From Actinobacteria bacterium UBA3028 (GTDB lineage Bacteria; Actinomycetota; Actinomycetes; Nanopelagicales; Nanopelagicaceae): a stretch of 6,817 nt of DNA. A program made the position numbers and the translations under genes. Location of the stretch: assembly GCA_002367715.1 (NCBI GenBank), contig DFDL01000061.1, positions 1,252 through 8,068 on the forward strand, in the 5' to 3' direction. This document shows positions 1-6,076 of the stretch, piece after piece. Position 1 is the first letter of the stretch. Each line of letters starts with the position of its first letter. Under the pieces are notes generated by a model. That model was given only the letters and a program-made list of their open reading frames with translations, had not been told where the DNA came from and did no database searches.

Positions 1-81
1 TGATGAATGGTGCGATTAAAGCAAGAGGTGAATCTTGGAGTAATTTCCACGGGAGTATTCTACTAAATCTTCAACTTGGAA
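1..81. other. Left flank, no assignable gene
   Basis: These bases lie downstream of the MalG-like permease stop. I see no hairpin followed by a T-run, so no intrinsic terminator for the importer operon is visible. On the plus strand one frame is open from the left edge to a TGA at 87-89, which would overlap the permease end by 8 bp; it could be the tail of a convergent gene but is only about 28 codons long and matches nothing I recognise. On the minus strand a GTG at position 50 opens a frame running off the edge, but it has no Shine-Dalgarno site. Confidence 0.3.
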
Positions 82-957
82 TTACTTGATTCCAGTATGA
101 GCGATTCCTTGGATAATCTGTCTTTGCATAAAGACAAACATAAATAACACAGGAACGATAGACATGACCGACATAGCAAGAACTATGGTGTAGGGAACTA
201 CCAATTGACCATTTAAGAGAGCCAATGCAACCGGTAAGGTATATAACCGTTCCTCTTGAGCAATCAATAACGGCCAGAGAAAATCATTCCAGCGCCAAAG
301 AATTGAGAAAATAGCTACTACTGCAAGTGCAGGACGAGCTAAAGGCATCACGATCCGAGCATAAATTCTAAATTCCCCCGCCCCATCCATTCGTGCTGAC
401 TCCAGTAATTCATCAGGAATGGTGAGCATATATTGGCGAATAACAAAGACGCCGGTTGGTGTTGCAGCGGCAGGGATAATCATGCCCCAATAAGTATTAA
501 CTAAGCCGAGAGATGAGACTACTAAATACATAGGAATAAGTATTACTTGAAGTGGAATCATAATCATCGCAAGAGTCAGGATAAATAGGCCATCTTTTCC
601 TCTAAAGTTATATTTTGCGAAGGCAAAGGCGGCCATTGAGTTGATTACTAAGGTAAGTAGAGTCGCCACAACAGTAACAAATAAGCTATTGAGGAAATAA
701 CGAGTGTAGTCATACATAGCAAAAGCCTCTGAGTAATTCTCAGTAGCCCACCGGGTTGGAAAAAGCATTGGGGGCCGGGAGCTAAAATCAGTTAAATCTT
801 TAAAAGATGAGAGCACAAACCAGCTCACAGGGGCTAAAACTACGAACGATAGAGCCAATAGGCTTGCCGTGCGAAGAACTTCTCCAGTACTTGGTGGACG
901 CTTTTTGCTAATTGAGGTCCAGTTATAGGTACTTCCTTTCATTACTGTTTTCTTCAT
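82..957 (-). CDS. Carbohydrate ABC transporter permease, MalG-like (CUT1)
   Basis: Inner-membrane subunit of a sugar importer that pairs with the MalF-like permease encoded just upstream. The 291 residues show about six hydrophobic segments (roughly 30-50, 88-114, 122-147, 155-173, 208-232 and 255-278), the usual MalG architecture and length. The cytoplasmic EAA loop that docks the ATPase is clear at residues 186-205, starting ESARMDGAG and ending IVMP, and the C-terminus (RQIIQGIAHTGIK) resembles the family's closing segment. The ATG overlaps the preceding stop as ATGA, and GGAGG and AGAGG lie 11 and 4 nt upstream of it, supporting this start over the Met at residue 6. It is the last visible gene of the operon and has no ATPase gene after it. 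The family is certain; the uronate substrate is inferred from the adjacent catabolic genes only. Confidence 0.93.
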   Translation of the reverse strand: MKKTVMKGSTYNWTSISKKRPPSTGEVLRTASLLALSFVVLAPVSWFVLSSFKDLTDFSSRPPMLFPTRWATENYSEAFAMYDYTRYFLNSLFVTVVATLLTLVINSMAAFAFAKYNFRGKDGLFILTLAMIMIPLQVILIPMYLVVSSLGLVNTYWGMIIPAAATPTGVFVIRQYMLTIPDELLESARMDGAGEFRIYARIVMPLARPALAVVAIFSILWRWNDFLWPLLIAQEERLYTLPVALALLNGQLVVPYTIVLAMSVMSIVPVLFMFVFMQRQIIQGIAHTGIK

Positions 958-1868
958 ACCGCCTCTTTCCTCCTACCAATCAAGAAGTTCAGAGCAGTAA
1001 ATGCAAAAATAATCATAAATAGAATCACACCTGCCGCACTTCCTAGGCCATATTGAATTGGCGTTTGGAAAGCTCGGTCATAGATGTATTGCACAATCAA
1101 TGTTGTTGCTCCAAGAGGTCCTCCGCCGGTCAACGTATAAATGAAATCAAAGGATTGGAAACCATGAATTGTGGCAAGAATAATAATGATTAAGGTCGTT
1201 GGCTTTAGCAGCGGTAATGTAATTTTTGTCGTTATCTGCCACCTGGTTGCTCCATCTATCGCAGCAGCTTCAAATAGACTTCGATCAATTCCTTGCAGGC
1301 CCGCAAGAAGGATAATTGTATAAAAACCGAGATGTACCCAGATTCCCACAAAAATAACCGCAATCATTCCTAGGGTGGGTTCAACTAACCAGCCTGGACT
1401 ACCGCCTCCAGCCATCTCTAGCAGTGTATTTAATGGCCCTACTTTTCTATCTAAAACATCATTCCAGATCAAACCCACTACAACCGGAGAGAGCATTACT
1501 GGAAGAAAAATGATTGCCCTAAAGAAATTTCTAGCAAATCTCTGTTCATTGATAAAGATTGCAAAGGCCAAAGAAAGCAGAGTAGAAATCAACATATAGA
1601 AGACAACATAGGTGGTGGTGTTCTTTGCAACAGTTGCTACAAGAGGATCACTAAATATAGCCTCATAGTTTGCAGTCCCAACATAGATGAAATTACTGCC
1701 ATCCATGCTGTCGAAAAATGATATGTAAAAGCCTCGAAAGGCAGGCCAAATAATAAAGGTGAGGAAAATTAAGAGATTTGGAGCTATAAACAAATAAGGA
1801 GTAATCCGCCGGCGCCAACTTGTACTTGGGCGCCGACGAACTACTTGCTTTGACTCTCGAACTTTCAA
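954..1868 (-). CDS. Carbohydrate ABC transporter permease, MalF-like (CUT1)
   Basis: First permease of the importer, forming the membrane channel together with the MalG-like protein. It has 304 residues, with about six hydrophobic segments (near 26-49, 86-108, 117-137, 166-190, 224-243 and 279-299). The EAA loop is at residues 200-219 (EAAAIDGAT to ITLP), and the family motif TGGGP at 247-251 follows the fifth segment. The N-terminus is basic (RRRPSTSWRRR), fitting a cytoplasmic end. The start codon is TTG, since no in-frame ATG or GTG precedes the first membrane segment, and the only purine-rich upstream sequence is a weak GTGAG. It lies 32 bp after the binding-protein gene, across an inverted repeat, and its stop overlaps the next start by 4 bp. 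Weak initiation could lower permease output relative to the binding protein. The family is secure; the exact start is less so. Confidence 0.92.
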   Translation of the reverse strand: MKVRESKQVVRRRPSTSWRRRITPYLFIAPNLLIFLTFIIWPAFRGFYISFFDSMDGSNFIYVGTANYEAIFSDPLVATVAKNTTTYVVFYMLISTLLSLAFAIFINEQRFARNFFRAIIFLPVMLSPVVVGLIWNDVLDRKVGPLNTLLEMAGGGSPGWLVEPTLGMIAVIFVGIWVHLGFYTIILLAGLQGIDRSLFEAAAIDGATRWQITTKITLPLLKPTTLIIIILATIHGFQSFDFIYTLTGGGPLGATTLIVQYIYDRAFQTPIQYGLGSAAGVILFMIIFAFTALNFLIGRRKEAV

Positions 1869-1879
1869 TTGAGACTCAC

Positions 1880-1904
1880 GTAGGGAATTACTTACTTACC
1901 CTAC
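1880..1904 (-). promoter_or_regulatory. Intercistronic stem-loop after the binding-protein gene
   Basis: GTAGGG at 1880-1885 and CCCTAC at 1899-1904 are perfect 6-bp inverted arms around a 13-nt loop. The structure begins at the TAG stop of the binding-protein gene and ends just before the TTG start of the permease gene. In the direction of transcription no U-run follows it, so it is not a convincing terminator. In many sugar importers a hairpin at this position protects the binding-protein mRNA or attenuates the permease genes; that role here is inference. The stem is short. Confidence 0.35.
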
Positions 1905-3226
1905 TTTTTGACTGTCGCCAGTTGAGTATCAATATATCTGATTTGCTGCTGAATAGCTTCTTTGGCAGTTATCTTGCCAGCCATGACTTCAGTCATTAAA
2001 TCACGTAGTTTGTTATAGACGTTTCCAGTTAGCGTTGGGAACGCTTGGATTCCGTAGGTCAACGCTGGGGTTTTTGCAGTATCGGCTAGATAAATAGCCA
2101 TATCAGCAGAACGCGTTGGGTACTCGACGCCAGAATTTATGAGGTCAACTCTGGTAGGAATCCAGAATGCCTTTTGGCACATTTCTTCCATCTGCTTTGT
2201 ATCTGCAAGATAGTGCAAGAAGTAGGCAGCTAGATCAGGTGTCTTACTTGCTTTCATTGCCATTAGGAACTTACCTCCAGGCCATCCACCACCATATCTC
2301 TCCTGTGGATTTGGAACTACGGCAAACTCAAACTTTGCATTCTTTGCCAGCGAAGATAGGTTCCAGTTTCCAGAGAGGAAGATAGGAGTTTGTTCCGCAA
2401 GGAAAATACTGGTTGGAGATGAGTATTTGGTACCAGTTCCAATCCAAAGATCTCTTGGGGCAAGGTCTGCTTTGTATAAATCAGTGATTTTCTTGAGAAT
2501 CTTTGTAGCGCGATTTGGGGTTGAACGAAGAACGTTTTTGCCCTGCGCGCTAATCATGTATGCACCTACGTTGCTCATTGGTCCTGACATGCGGTGACCA
2601 GACTTATCCATTGCAAAGGCGTATTCACTGCCGGTAGCAGCTCTAACTTTCTTACCTGCTGCAATTAACTCATCCCAGTCCCATGAAGTTGGAACTGCAA
2701 CGCCTGCTTTCTTGAACATATCAACGTTAATGAACGGTCCATTCATTGAGAGGTCATAAGGAACACCAATCAATTTCTTTGTAACCGGATCTGTCACCTG
2801 AAGCGTTGAACCCTTAACAAACTCTGACTTGTAATTTCTTCCTAAGTGAGTCTCCAAGTTCATTGCCACTTTCTGGTAAAGACCAGGATTATTCAGACGA
2901 GCAACATCCGGGGCGTTACCGGCAGCAATACGTGCTTGCAACTGGGTATCAAGGCTTGTGAAAGGAATGACATCAAGCTTGACTTTTGCGCCAGTGAGTT
3001 TTTCGAAAGCCGCAATCTGCTCCTTTGTGGTGTCAAGCTCTGCTTGACTATCGTTGTAGAAGTAATAAGTGATTTCCTTGCCCTTCCAATCTGAAAGCTG
3101 CTTCGCTGTTGGAAGTAGCCCTGATGTATTGGCTTGAGCGGTTGATACTCCGAATACTGACATCGAAGCAGCCAGTGCAACGGAAGTAATGGCGGAGATA
3201 ACTTTAAATGAATTTACTTTCTTCAT
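1901..3226 (-). CDS. Extracellular sugar-binding protein of an ABC importer (SBP family 1)
   Basis: Captures the sugar outside the membrane and delivers it to the two permeases encoded downstream. I start it at the ATG at 3226 (441 residues) rather than at an in-frame ATG 22 codons earlier, because AAGAGG lies 4 nt upstream and the protein then opens with a textbook Sec signal: MKK, a hydrophobic core to about residue 28, and AQA before Asn33 as a signal peptidase I site. There is no cysteine near that site, so it is not a lipoprotein. The mature part has the CUT1 binding-protein pattern: an opening beta strand (KEITYYFY), then a helix with KEQIAAFEKLTG and a strand KVKLDVIPF, and late in the protein GGGWPGGKFLMA, the segment typical of the hinge side of the ligand cleft. 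First gene of the importer operon, divergent from kduI. The specific ligand cannot be read from sequence; an unsaturated uronide is inferred from context. Confidence 0.93.
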   Translation of the reverse strand: MKKVNSFKVISAITSVALAASMSVFGVSTAQANTSGLLPTAKQLSDWKGKEITYYFYNDSQAELDTTKEQIAAFEKLTGAKVKLDVIPFTSLDTQLQARIAAGNAPDVARLNNPGLYQKVAMNLETHLGRNYKSEFVKGSTLQVTDPVTKKLIGVPYDLSMNGPFINVDMFKKAGVAVPTSWDWDELIAAGKKVRAATGSEYAFAMDKSGHRMSGPMSNVGAYMISAQGKNVLRSTPNRATKILKKITDLYKADLAPRDLWIGTGTKYSSPTSIFLAEQTPIFLSGNWNLSSLAKNAKFEFAVVPNPQERYGGGWPGGKFLMAMKASKTPDLAAYFLHYLADTKQMEEMCQKAFWIPTRVDLINSGVEYPTRSADMAIYLADTAKTPALTYGIQAFPTLTGNVYNKLRDLMTEVMAGKITAKEAIQQQIRYIDTQLATVKK

Positions 3227-3255
3227 ATTTCCTCTTAAGACCTCTCTATAAGGGT

Positions 3256-3269
3256 GTCGACGGTTCGAC
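3256..3269 (-). promoter_or_regulatory. Small GC-rich inverted repeat in the binding-protein leader
   Basis: GTCGA (3256-3260) and TCGAC (3265-3269) form perfect 5-bp arms around CGGT, and an overlapping alternative pairs CGGT (3261-3264) with ACCG (3268-3271). The patch is markedly richer in G+C than the surrounding leader and lies about 30 nt upstream of the binding-protein ATG, probably inside its 5' untranslated region. It could be an mRNA hairpin or an operator half; nothing in the sequence decides between them. Confidence 0.25.
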
Positions 3270-3280
3270 CGCGGAAGCCT

Positions 3281-3309
3281 ATCTAAAGGCAAAATAGGTT
3301 TAAAGGCAA
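3281..3309 (-). promoter_or_regulatory. Candidate promoter for the importer operon
   Basis: Reading the minus strand, TTGCCT (3309-3304) is a possible -35 box followed after 17 bp by TTAGAT (3286-3281), or after 18 bp by TAGATA, as a -10 box. The matches to the sigma-70-type consensus are partial (four and three of six), but the spacing is right and transcription would start about 50 nt before the binding-protein ATG. I found no better pair in the divergent region. Confidence 0.3.
3284..3309. repeat. 9-bp direct repeat TAAAGGCAA, 17-bp period
   Basis: TAAAGGCAA occurs exactly at 3284-3292 and 3301-3309, start to start 17 bp. On the minus strand the copies read TTGCCTTTA; the distal copy contains the candidate -35 box of the importer operon and the proximal copy covers the spacer next to the -10 box. 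It may be a tandem activator or repressor site, or a chance repeat; no regulator is encoded in the window to match it with. Confidence 0.3.
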
Positions 3310-3370
3310 CCTGTAGGGGACTCCAGTATTCTCAGAATTGATAACGTTTCTTTACATTTAACCTATAGGT
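3308..3370. promoter_or_regulatory. Candidate operator pair AACCTRTAGG, 52 bp apart
   Basis: AACCTGTAGG (3308-3317) and AACCTATAGG (3360-3369) agree at nine of ten positions. The second copy sits in a perfect 10-bp palindrome, ACCTATAGGT (3361-3370), immediately before the kduI ribosome-binding site. An extra inverted half-site TAGGTT lies at 3295-3300. The first copy touches the candidate -35 box of the importer operon, so one protein bound to both could control both divergent operons. The 52-bp spacing is close to five helical turns. The sites are seen directly; the operator role is inference, and the regulator family is not known. Confidence 0.4.
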
Positions 3371-3381
3371 AGGATTATGGG
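3368..3381 (+). promoter_or_regulatory. kduI start region: Shine-Dalgarno or leaderless -10 box
   Basis: GGTAGGA (3368-3374) lies 7 nt before the kduI ATG and would serve as a Shine-Dalgarno site. The same bases contain TAGGAT (3370-3375), which fits the actinobacterial -10 pattern TANNNT at exactly the distance that would put the transcription start on the A of the ATG, giving a leaderless mRNA. No good -35 box sits at the right distance from it. TTGATA (3338-3343) is a possible -35 for a poorer -10 around 3361-3367. I cannot choose between these arrangements. Confidence 0.35.
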
Positions 3382-4197
3382 ATGGAAATTCGCTCAGTAA
3401 TCACAAAGGAAGACGTTCAGAGCCGGCCATCTGATTATCTGCGGGAACGACTGGTTATCGCAGGGCTTTTCAAAGTTAATACCTTGACCTGGGTGCAATC
3501 TCACCATGATCGAATTCTTCTCGGCGGAGTATTACTTGAAAAAAATGAGATAGAAATAGTTGCTCCTGAGGACTTCGGCGTTGATTACCTACTTCAACGA
3601 CGCGAAATGGGTTTAGCCTGCCTTGTCGGAAGCGTTAAGGTAACTGTAGATGGAAAGAATTTTGATTTGGAATCTGAAGACATCATCTATATTGGCCGCG
3701 GTAGTAAAGAAATCAAAGTTTCAGGAAGTGGAACTATTTACGCATCTTCGAGCATGTCTCACCTTGAGCTTCCAACGACACTAATCAAAAAGAGGGAAGC
3801 AGAAACTTTAGTTATTGGTGATCAGAAGTTTGCCAGTGAGCGCACTCTAAGAAAATATATCCACGAACATGGCGTATCTTCATCATCAATGGCAATGGGT
3901 ATCACGACGCTTCATCAAGGCAATGTCTGGAATACGATGCCATGCCACGTCCATGAGAGACGAACAGAGGCCTACCTATATTTTGATATTCCTGCTGATA
4001 ACAAAGTAGTTCATCTCTTCGGAGAACCTGATAGAACGAGGAATTTTCTCCTTGCAAATTTGGAAGGTGTCATTAGCCCCGCTTGGTCGATTCACACCGG
4101 CGCTGGCACAACAAATTACAAGTTTGTTTGGTCCACAGCTGGAGAAAATATTACCTATACTGACTTCATCGCTGTTCCAACTAACTCACTAAAATGA
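3382..4197 (+). CDS. kduI: 5-dehydro-4-deoxy-D-glucuronate isomerase
   Basis: Converts 5-dehydro-4-deoxy-D-glucuronate to 3-deoxy-D-glycero-2,5-hexodiulosonate in the cytoplasm, the first isomerisation step for unsaturated uronates derived from pectin or glycosaminoglycans. The 271 residues match the family length (E. coli KduI is 278). The zinc-binding set is intact: His189 and His191 in MPCHVHERRTEAY, Glu196 in the same motif, and His238 in SPAWSIHTG, each exactly seven residues earlier than E. coli His196, His198, Glu203 and His245. Other family blocks are SHHDRILLGG (40-49), LLQRREMG (70-77), LRKYI and GNVWNTMPCH. The ATG has a GGTAGGA site 7 nt upstream. It is first in a two-gene operon with kduD, its partner in the pathway, and is transcribed divergently from the importer. 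Annotation is very secure; the upstream polysaccharide is not shown by this gene. Confidence 0.97.
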   Translation: MEIRSVITKEDVQSRPSDYLRERLVIAGLFKVNTLTWVQSHHDRILLGGVLLEKNEIEIVAPEDFGVDYLLQRREMGLACLVGSVKVTVDGKNFDLESEDIIYIGRGSKEIKVSGSGTIYASSSMSHLELPTTLIKKREAETLVIGDQKFASERTLRKYIHEHGVSSSSMAMGITTLHQGNVWNTMPCHVHERRTEAYLYFDIPADNKVVHLFGEPDRTRNFLLANLEGVISPAWSIHTGAGTTNYKFVWSTAGENITYTDFIAVPTNSLK

Positions 4198-4964
4198 GCG
4201 GAAATTGGCTGAACGAACAATTCTCGCTAGCGGGGAAAACTGCCTTAGTGACGGGAGCAAGTAAAGGCATAGGTGCTGAAATCGCAGTTGCTATGGCGAT
4301 GGCAGGAGCGGATTTAGTTATCGTGGGAAGAAATGCAAAGTCCCTAGAGCAAACTACTTCAAAGATTTCTTCACTCTCAAAGAGCGTGGCGCAAATTTAT
4401 TGCGACCTATCAGACTCCTCAAGCCTTCAGAGAGTCACCTCTGAATTAGAGGGGAAAAGGCTTGACATATTAGTAAATAATGCAGGAACCATATTTCGTT
4501 CTCCCGCGATCGATATGCCAGAAGATGAATGGAATAAGGTGCTTGACATCAATCTAAACGCAGTATTTGCCATCACTAAGCAAGTGGGCAAAACAATGAT
4601 TGAAGCAGGAGAGGGAAGGATCATTAACATCGCCTCTCTGCTATCTTTTCAAGGTGGAGTGAATGTGGCGGCATATACAACGAGCAAGCATGCATTGGCG
4701 GGACTTACCAAGGCTTTAGCAAATGAATGGGGTTCAAAAGGTGTTAATGTAAATGCAATCGCTCCAGGCTACATTGAAACTGATAACACGGCACCCCTGC
4801 GCCAAGATACAAAACGTAGTGAATCCATCTCAAGTAGAATTCCACTTGGTCGTTGGGGTCAGCCTGACGATATTGCTGGAGTTGCCGTTTTTCTTGCCTC
4901 AAAGGCAGCAAAATATATAAATGGAGAAATCCTCACCGTTGATGGTGGTTGGATGGCGCGCTAA
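4194..4964 (+). CDS. kduD: 2-dehydro-3-deoxy-D-gluconate 5-dehydrogenase (SDR family)
   Basis: NAD(P)H-dependent reductase turning 3-deoxy-D-glycero-2,5-hexodiulosonate into 2-dehydro-3-deoxygluconate, using the product of KduI. The 256-residue protein is a classical short-chain dehydrogenase: nucleotide-binding TGASKGIG at 20-27, NNAG at 95-98, and catalytic Asn120, Ser148, Tyr161 and Lys165. The C-terminal third matches KduD more closely than generic SDRs: APGYIETDNT, then RIPLGRWGQPDD, and the closing VDGGWMAR. Its ATG overlaps the kduI stop (ATGA) and has no Shine-Dalgarno sequence, so translation is probably coupled to kduI. Because SDR specificity is hard to read from sequence alone, the assignment leans on the C-terminal match and the kduI neighbour; some relatives act on 2-deoxygluconate. 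Confidence 0.93.
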   Translation: MSGNWLNEQFSLAGKTALVTGASKGIGAEIAVAMAMAGADLVIVGRNAKSLEQTTSKISSLSKSVAQIYCDLSDSSSLQRVTSELEGKRLDILVNNAGTIFRSPAIDMPEDEWNKVLDINLNAVFAITKQVGKTMIEAGEGRIINIASLLSFQGGVNVAAYTTSKHALAGLTKALANEWGSKGVNVNAIAPGYIETDNTAPLRQDTKRSESISSRIPLGRWGQPDDIAGVAVFLASKAAKYINGEILTVDGGWMAR

Positions 4965-4985
4965 GAGATAGAGAAAATCATCTCT
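4964..4985. other. Convergent kduD/kdgK junction with a short inverted repeat
   Basis: Only 13 bp separate the stops of the convergent genes kduD and kdgK. AGAGAT (4964-4969) and ATCTCT (4980-4985) are perfect arms around a 10-nt loop spanning the junction, and an alternative pairs AGAGA (4970-4974) with TCTCT (4981-4985) around six bases. Neither strand shows a T-run after the stem, so this is at best a weak bidirectional terminator. Transcripts from the two operons probably overlap at their 3' ends. Confidence 0.25.
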
Positions 4986-6066
4986 GAACTCTGGCGCTAC
5001 CCCCTTCAGCTAGCTTAAGAACTTCAGCTAGCGTTGCCATACTGGTATCTCCCGGAGTTGTCATAGCTAAAGCTCCATGAGCTAAGCCGATACTTAATGA
5101 CTTCTCTAAAGTTAAGCCTTCTAACAGGCCGTAGATCAATCCAGATGCAAAACTATCTCCCCCACCAACGCGATCAAATATCTCCAAATCTTCATACTTT
5201 CTCCCAGCCAACAAACCGCTCTCTTTAGACCAGGCAATGGCGCTCCAATCATTTCGTGAAGCGCTCTTGACCTCTCGAAGCGTTACTGCAATCAACTCCA
5301 AATTGGGATAAATCTGCACAGCTCTCTCTACCATTTTTTTATATGAGTCAAGATTAAGTCCTTGATAACTTTGGTTTGAACCCTCTAATTCAATCCCGAG
5401 CGATGCTTCAAAATCCTCTTCATTTCCGATGAGAACATCGACCTCGGCCGCTAATTTCTGATTAACTTCTTGGGCTTTCTCTCTTCCACCGATTGATTTC
5501 CAGAGACTTGGTCGATAATTTAGATCATAGGAAACTTTTGCTCCTGACTTTCGCGCACTACGCACCGCCTCAAGGGCTACTTCAGCAGTACTTTCTGATA
5601 GAGCAGCAAAGATACCTCCTGTATGGAGCCACCTACTGCCCTCTTTTTCAAATATTTCCTCCCAGTCAAAATCCTTGCTTGTTAGCTGACTTACAGCAGT
5701 TCTCCCTCGATCAGAGACGCCAACTGCGCCACGAACTCCAAAACCTCGCTCGGTGAAATTAAGGCCATTCCTCACGCTACGACCTACTCCGTCATACTCG
5801 CGCCAAATTAAGTGATCAGTATTTACGCCACCCTGCAAGATTAAATCCTCAATCAGGCGACCCACTTCATTATCAGCCAGAGCAGTAAGAATCGAAGTTT
5901 TCTTCCCAAAACATTTGCGCAATCCACGAGCGACGTTGTACTCCCCTCCGCCTTCCCAGACATTAAAGCTTCTAGAGGTTCGAACCCTTGTATTGCCGGG
6001 ATCAAGGCGGAGCATCACCTCACCTAATGAAACTAGATCAAATCTTCCACTCTCTTTAATCTTCAT
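4978..6066 (-). CDS. kdgK: 2-dehydro-3-deoxygluconokinase (PfkB family)
   Basis: Cytoplasmic kinase that phosphorylates 2-dehydro-3-deoxygluconate (KDG) to 2-dehydro-3-deoxy-6-phosphogluconate with ATP, linking KduD to KdgA. The ribokinase/PfkB fold is marked by SLGEVMLRLDP near the N-terminus, the substrate-side block GGGEYNVARGL at 39-49, DLNYRPSLW in the middle, and the ATP/anion-hole signature DRVGGGDSF at 298-306, with Asp304 as the expected catalytic base. The DRVGGGDSF version, rather than the common DTxGAGD, is typical of KDG-kinase-type members. At 362 residues it is somewhat longer than the usual 310-345, the extra length appearing spread through internal loops. AGGAGA lies 6 nt upstream of the ATG and overlaps the kdgA stop; the genes are 10 bp apart. 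PfkB specificity cannot be fully read from motifs, but the pathway context strongly favours KDG. Confidence 0.9.
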   Translation of the reverse strand: MKIKESGRFDLVSLGEVMLRLDPGNTRVRTSRSFNVWEGGGEYNVARGLRKCFGKKTSILTALADNEVGRLIEDLILQGGVNTDHLIWREYDGVGRSVRNGLNFTERGFGVRGAVGVSDRGRTAVSQLTSKDFDWEEIFEKEGSRWLHTGGIFAALSESTAEVALEAVRSARKSGAKVSYDLNYRPSLWKSIGGREKAQEVNQKLAAEVDVLIGNEEDFEASLGIELEGSNQSYQGLNLDSYKKMVERAVQIYPNLELIAVTLREVKSASRNDWSAIAWSKESGLLAGRKYEDLEIFDRVGGGDSFASGLIYGLLEGLTLEKSLSIGLAHGALAMTTPGDTSMATLAEVLKLAEGGSARVQR

Positions 6067-6076
6067 TTACTCTCTC

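Noticed and set aside
39..86. AGTAATT and AATTACT inverted arms as a terminator after the MalG-like gene
   Set aside because: The loop is 34 nt, the arms are all but one A+T, and no T-run follows.
3..89. Plus-strand open frame from the left edge ending at TGA 87-89, possibly the tail of a convergent gene
   Set aside because: Only about 28 codons are visible, it matches no family I know, and frames of this length are common by chance; kept only as a note in the left-flank entry.
1375..1599. Plus-strand frame inside the MalF-like gene, and similar frames at 2167, 2846, 5493 (plus) and 2893, 4427 (minus)
   Set aside because: They lie wholly within strong coding genes in other frames, lack ribosome-binding sites and show no recognisable protein features.
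3227..3292. Upstream ATG giving a 22-residue N-terminal extension of the binding protein
   Set aside because: The extension is highly charged and would bury the signal peptide; the internal ATG at 3226 has a good ribosome-binding site and a clean signal sequence.
3338..3353. TTGATAACGTTTC as a LacI-family operator centred on AACGTT
   Set aside because: Symmetry extends only six bases; the flanking positions do not pair.
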